Source: Membranipora membranacea
Lineage: Eukaryota > Bryozoa > Gymnolaemata > Cheilostomatida > Membraniporidae
Reading direction: 5' to 3'
Length of the DNA: 64,000 nucleotides
Assembly: GCA_914767715.1 (NCBI GenBank)
Contig: OU612068.1
Location: 2,046,001-2,110,000 of the forward strand
Numbering within the stretch: position 1 is the stretch's first letter; each line of letters opens with the position of its first letter. The position numbers and the translations under genes were made by a program. Below, piece after piece: positions 63,753-64,000 of this stretch. The notes beneath the pieces are model-generated. The model ran no database searches. It saw only the letters and a program-made list of their open reading frames with translations, and was not told the DNA's origin.

Positions 63753-64000
63753 CTAGAAGATGAATTAAACACAAACAAGCAATTATTTATTACCACACAT
63801 TGTAACCTGCTAAAGAAACAGTACAGGTCTGGTCTCGTTCTATAGATAGATGAGGGCGTCCTACCACACAATGGCTCATGGCTGTACCAGTACATACTAG
63901 GTCCTGACTGAATATGACATACATGATAGAGAGTTTTGTATAAAAAGGCTGATGTTGTGTTTGGTTATCATTGTCTCCTTTCATCTTCTCTTGTAAACAT
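63753..64000 (+). promoter_or_regulatory. Duplicated promoter and 5' leader of a further TSP1-type gene
   Basis: Aligns with 57779-58003. It shares GTACCAGTACATACTAGG, a TATA box (TATAAAAAG at 63939-63947) and a 37-bp identical leader (63964-64000). By the 5,997-bp offset, the matching start codon would fall at about 64037, just outside the window. The gene itself is therefore inferred, not seen. Confidence 0.75.

Overview
This is eukaryotic, almost certainly metazoan nuclear DNA. It is AT-rich, the genes are cut by many GT-AG introns of roughly 60-2,900 bp, and the proteins are animal orthologues. Nothing bacterial or viral was seen. Fairly close-packed genes, an MDH1B orthologue and secreted thrombospondin-type-1 (TSP1) proteins with huge low-complexity linkers suggest a marine invertebrate, perhaps a sponge or another early-branching animal. 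The species cannot be fixed from the sequence. All gene models below are manual splices in which every junction keeps the reading frame.

Layout. 765-7592 (-): EXOSC7 (RRP42), 8 exons, 290 aa, with minisatellites in introns 1 and 4. 9492-13883 (+): MDH1B-like, 8 exons, 580 aa. 14777-21051 (-): glutamate decarboxylase-like PLP enzyme, 13 exons, 589 aa. 22118-22756 (-): RABIF/MSS4, 2 exons. 23915-25300 (+): an unrecognised set of six phase-compatible exons. 25623-26825 (+): 2-Cys peroxiredoxin, 4 exons, 201 aa. 29037-35268 (-): ubiquilin, 13 exons including a 24-nt microexon, 597 aa. 35269-42682: a gene-poor stretch with an inverted-repeat transposon cluster and an orphan exon group. 42683-52079 (+): a secreted protein with six TSP1 repeats and Pro-rich linkers, 10 exons, 1047 aa. 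52080-58039: noncoding, except for an orphan EGF-like exon on the minus strand. 58040-60053 (+): a second secreted TSP1 protein with an Asn/Gly-rich body, 5 exons, 294 aa. 60054-64000: a tRNA-derived SINE and, at the very end, a second copy of the promoter and 5' leader of the 58040 gene.

The left half is unrelated housekeeping genes: RNA exosome, metabolism, Rab chaperone, peroxide removal and ubiquitin shuttling. The right half is the accessory part. It holds at least two, and by the duplicated promoter probably three or more, tandem genes for secreted TSP1 proteins whose introns are all phase 1. This looks like a locally expanding family of extracellular matrix or mucus proteins and is the most novel system in the window. 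Several small inverted-repeat elements are scattered throughout, including one flanked by TTAA.
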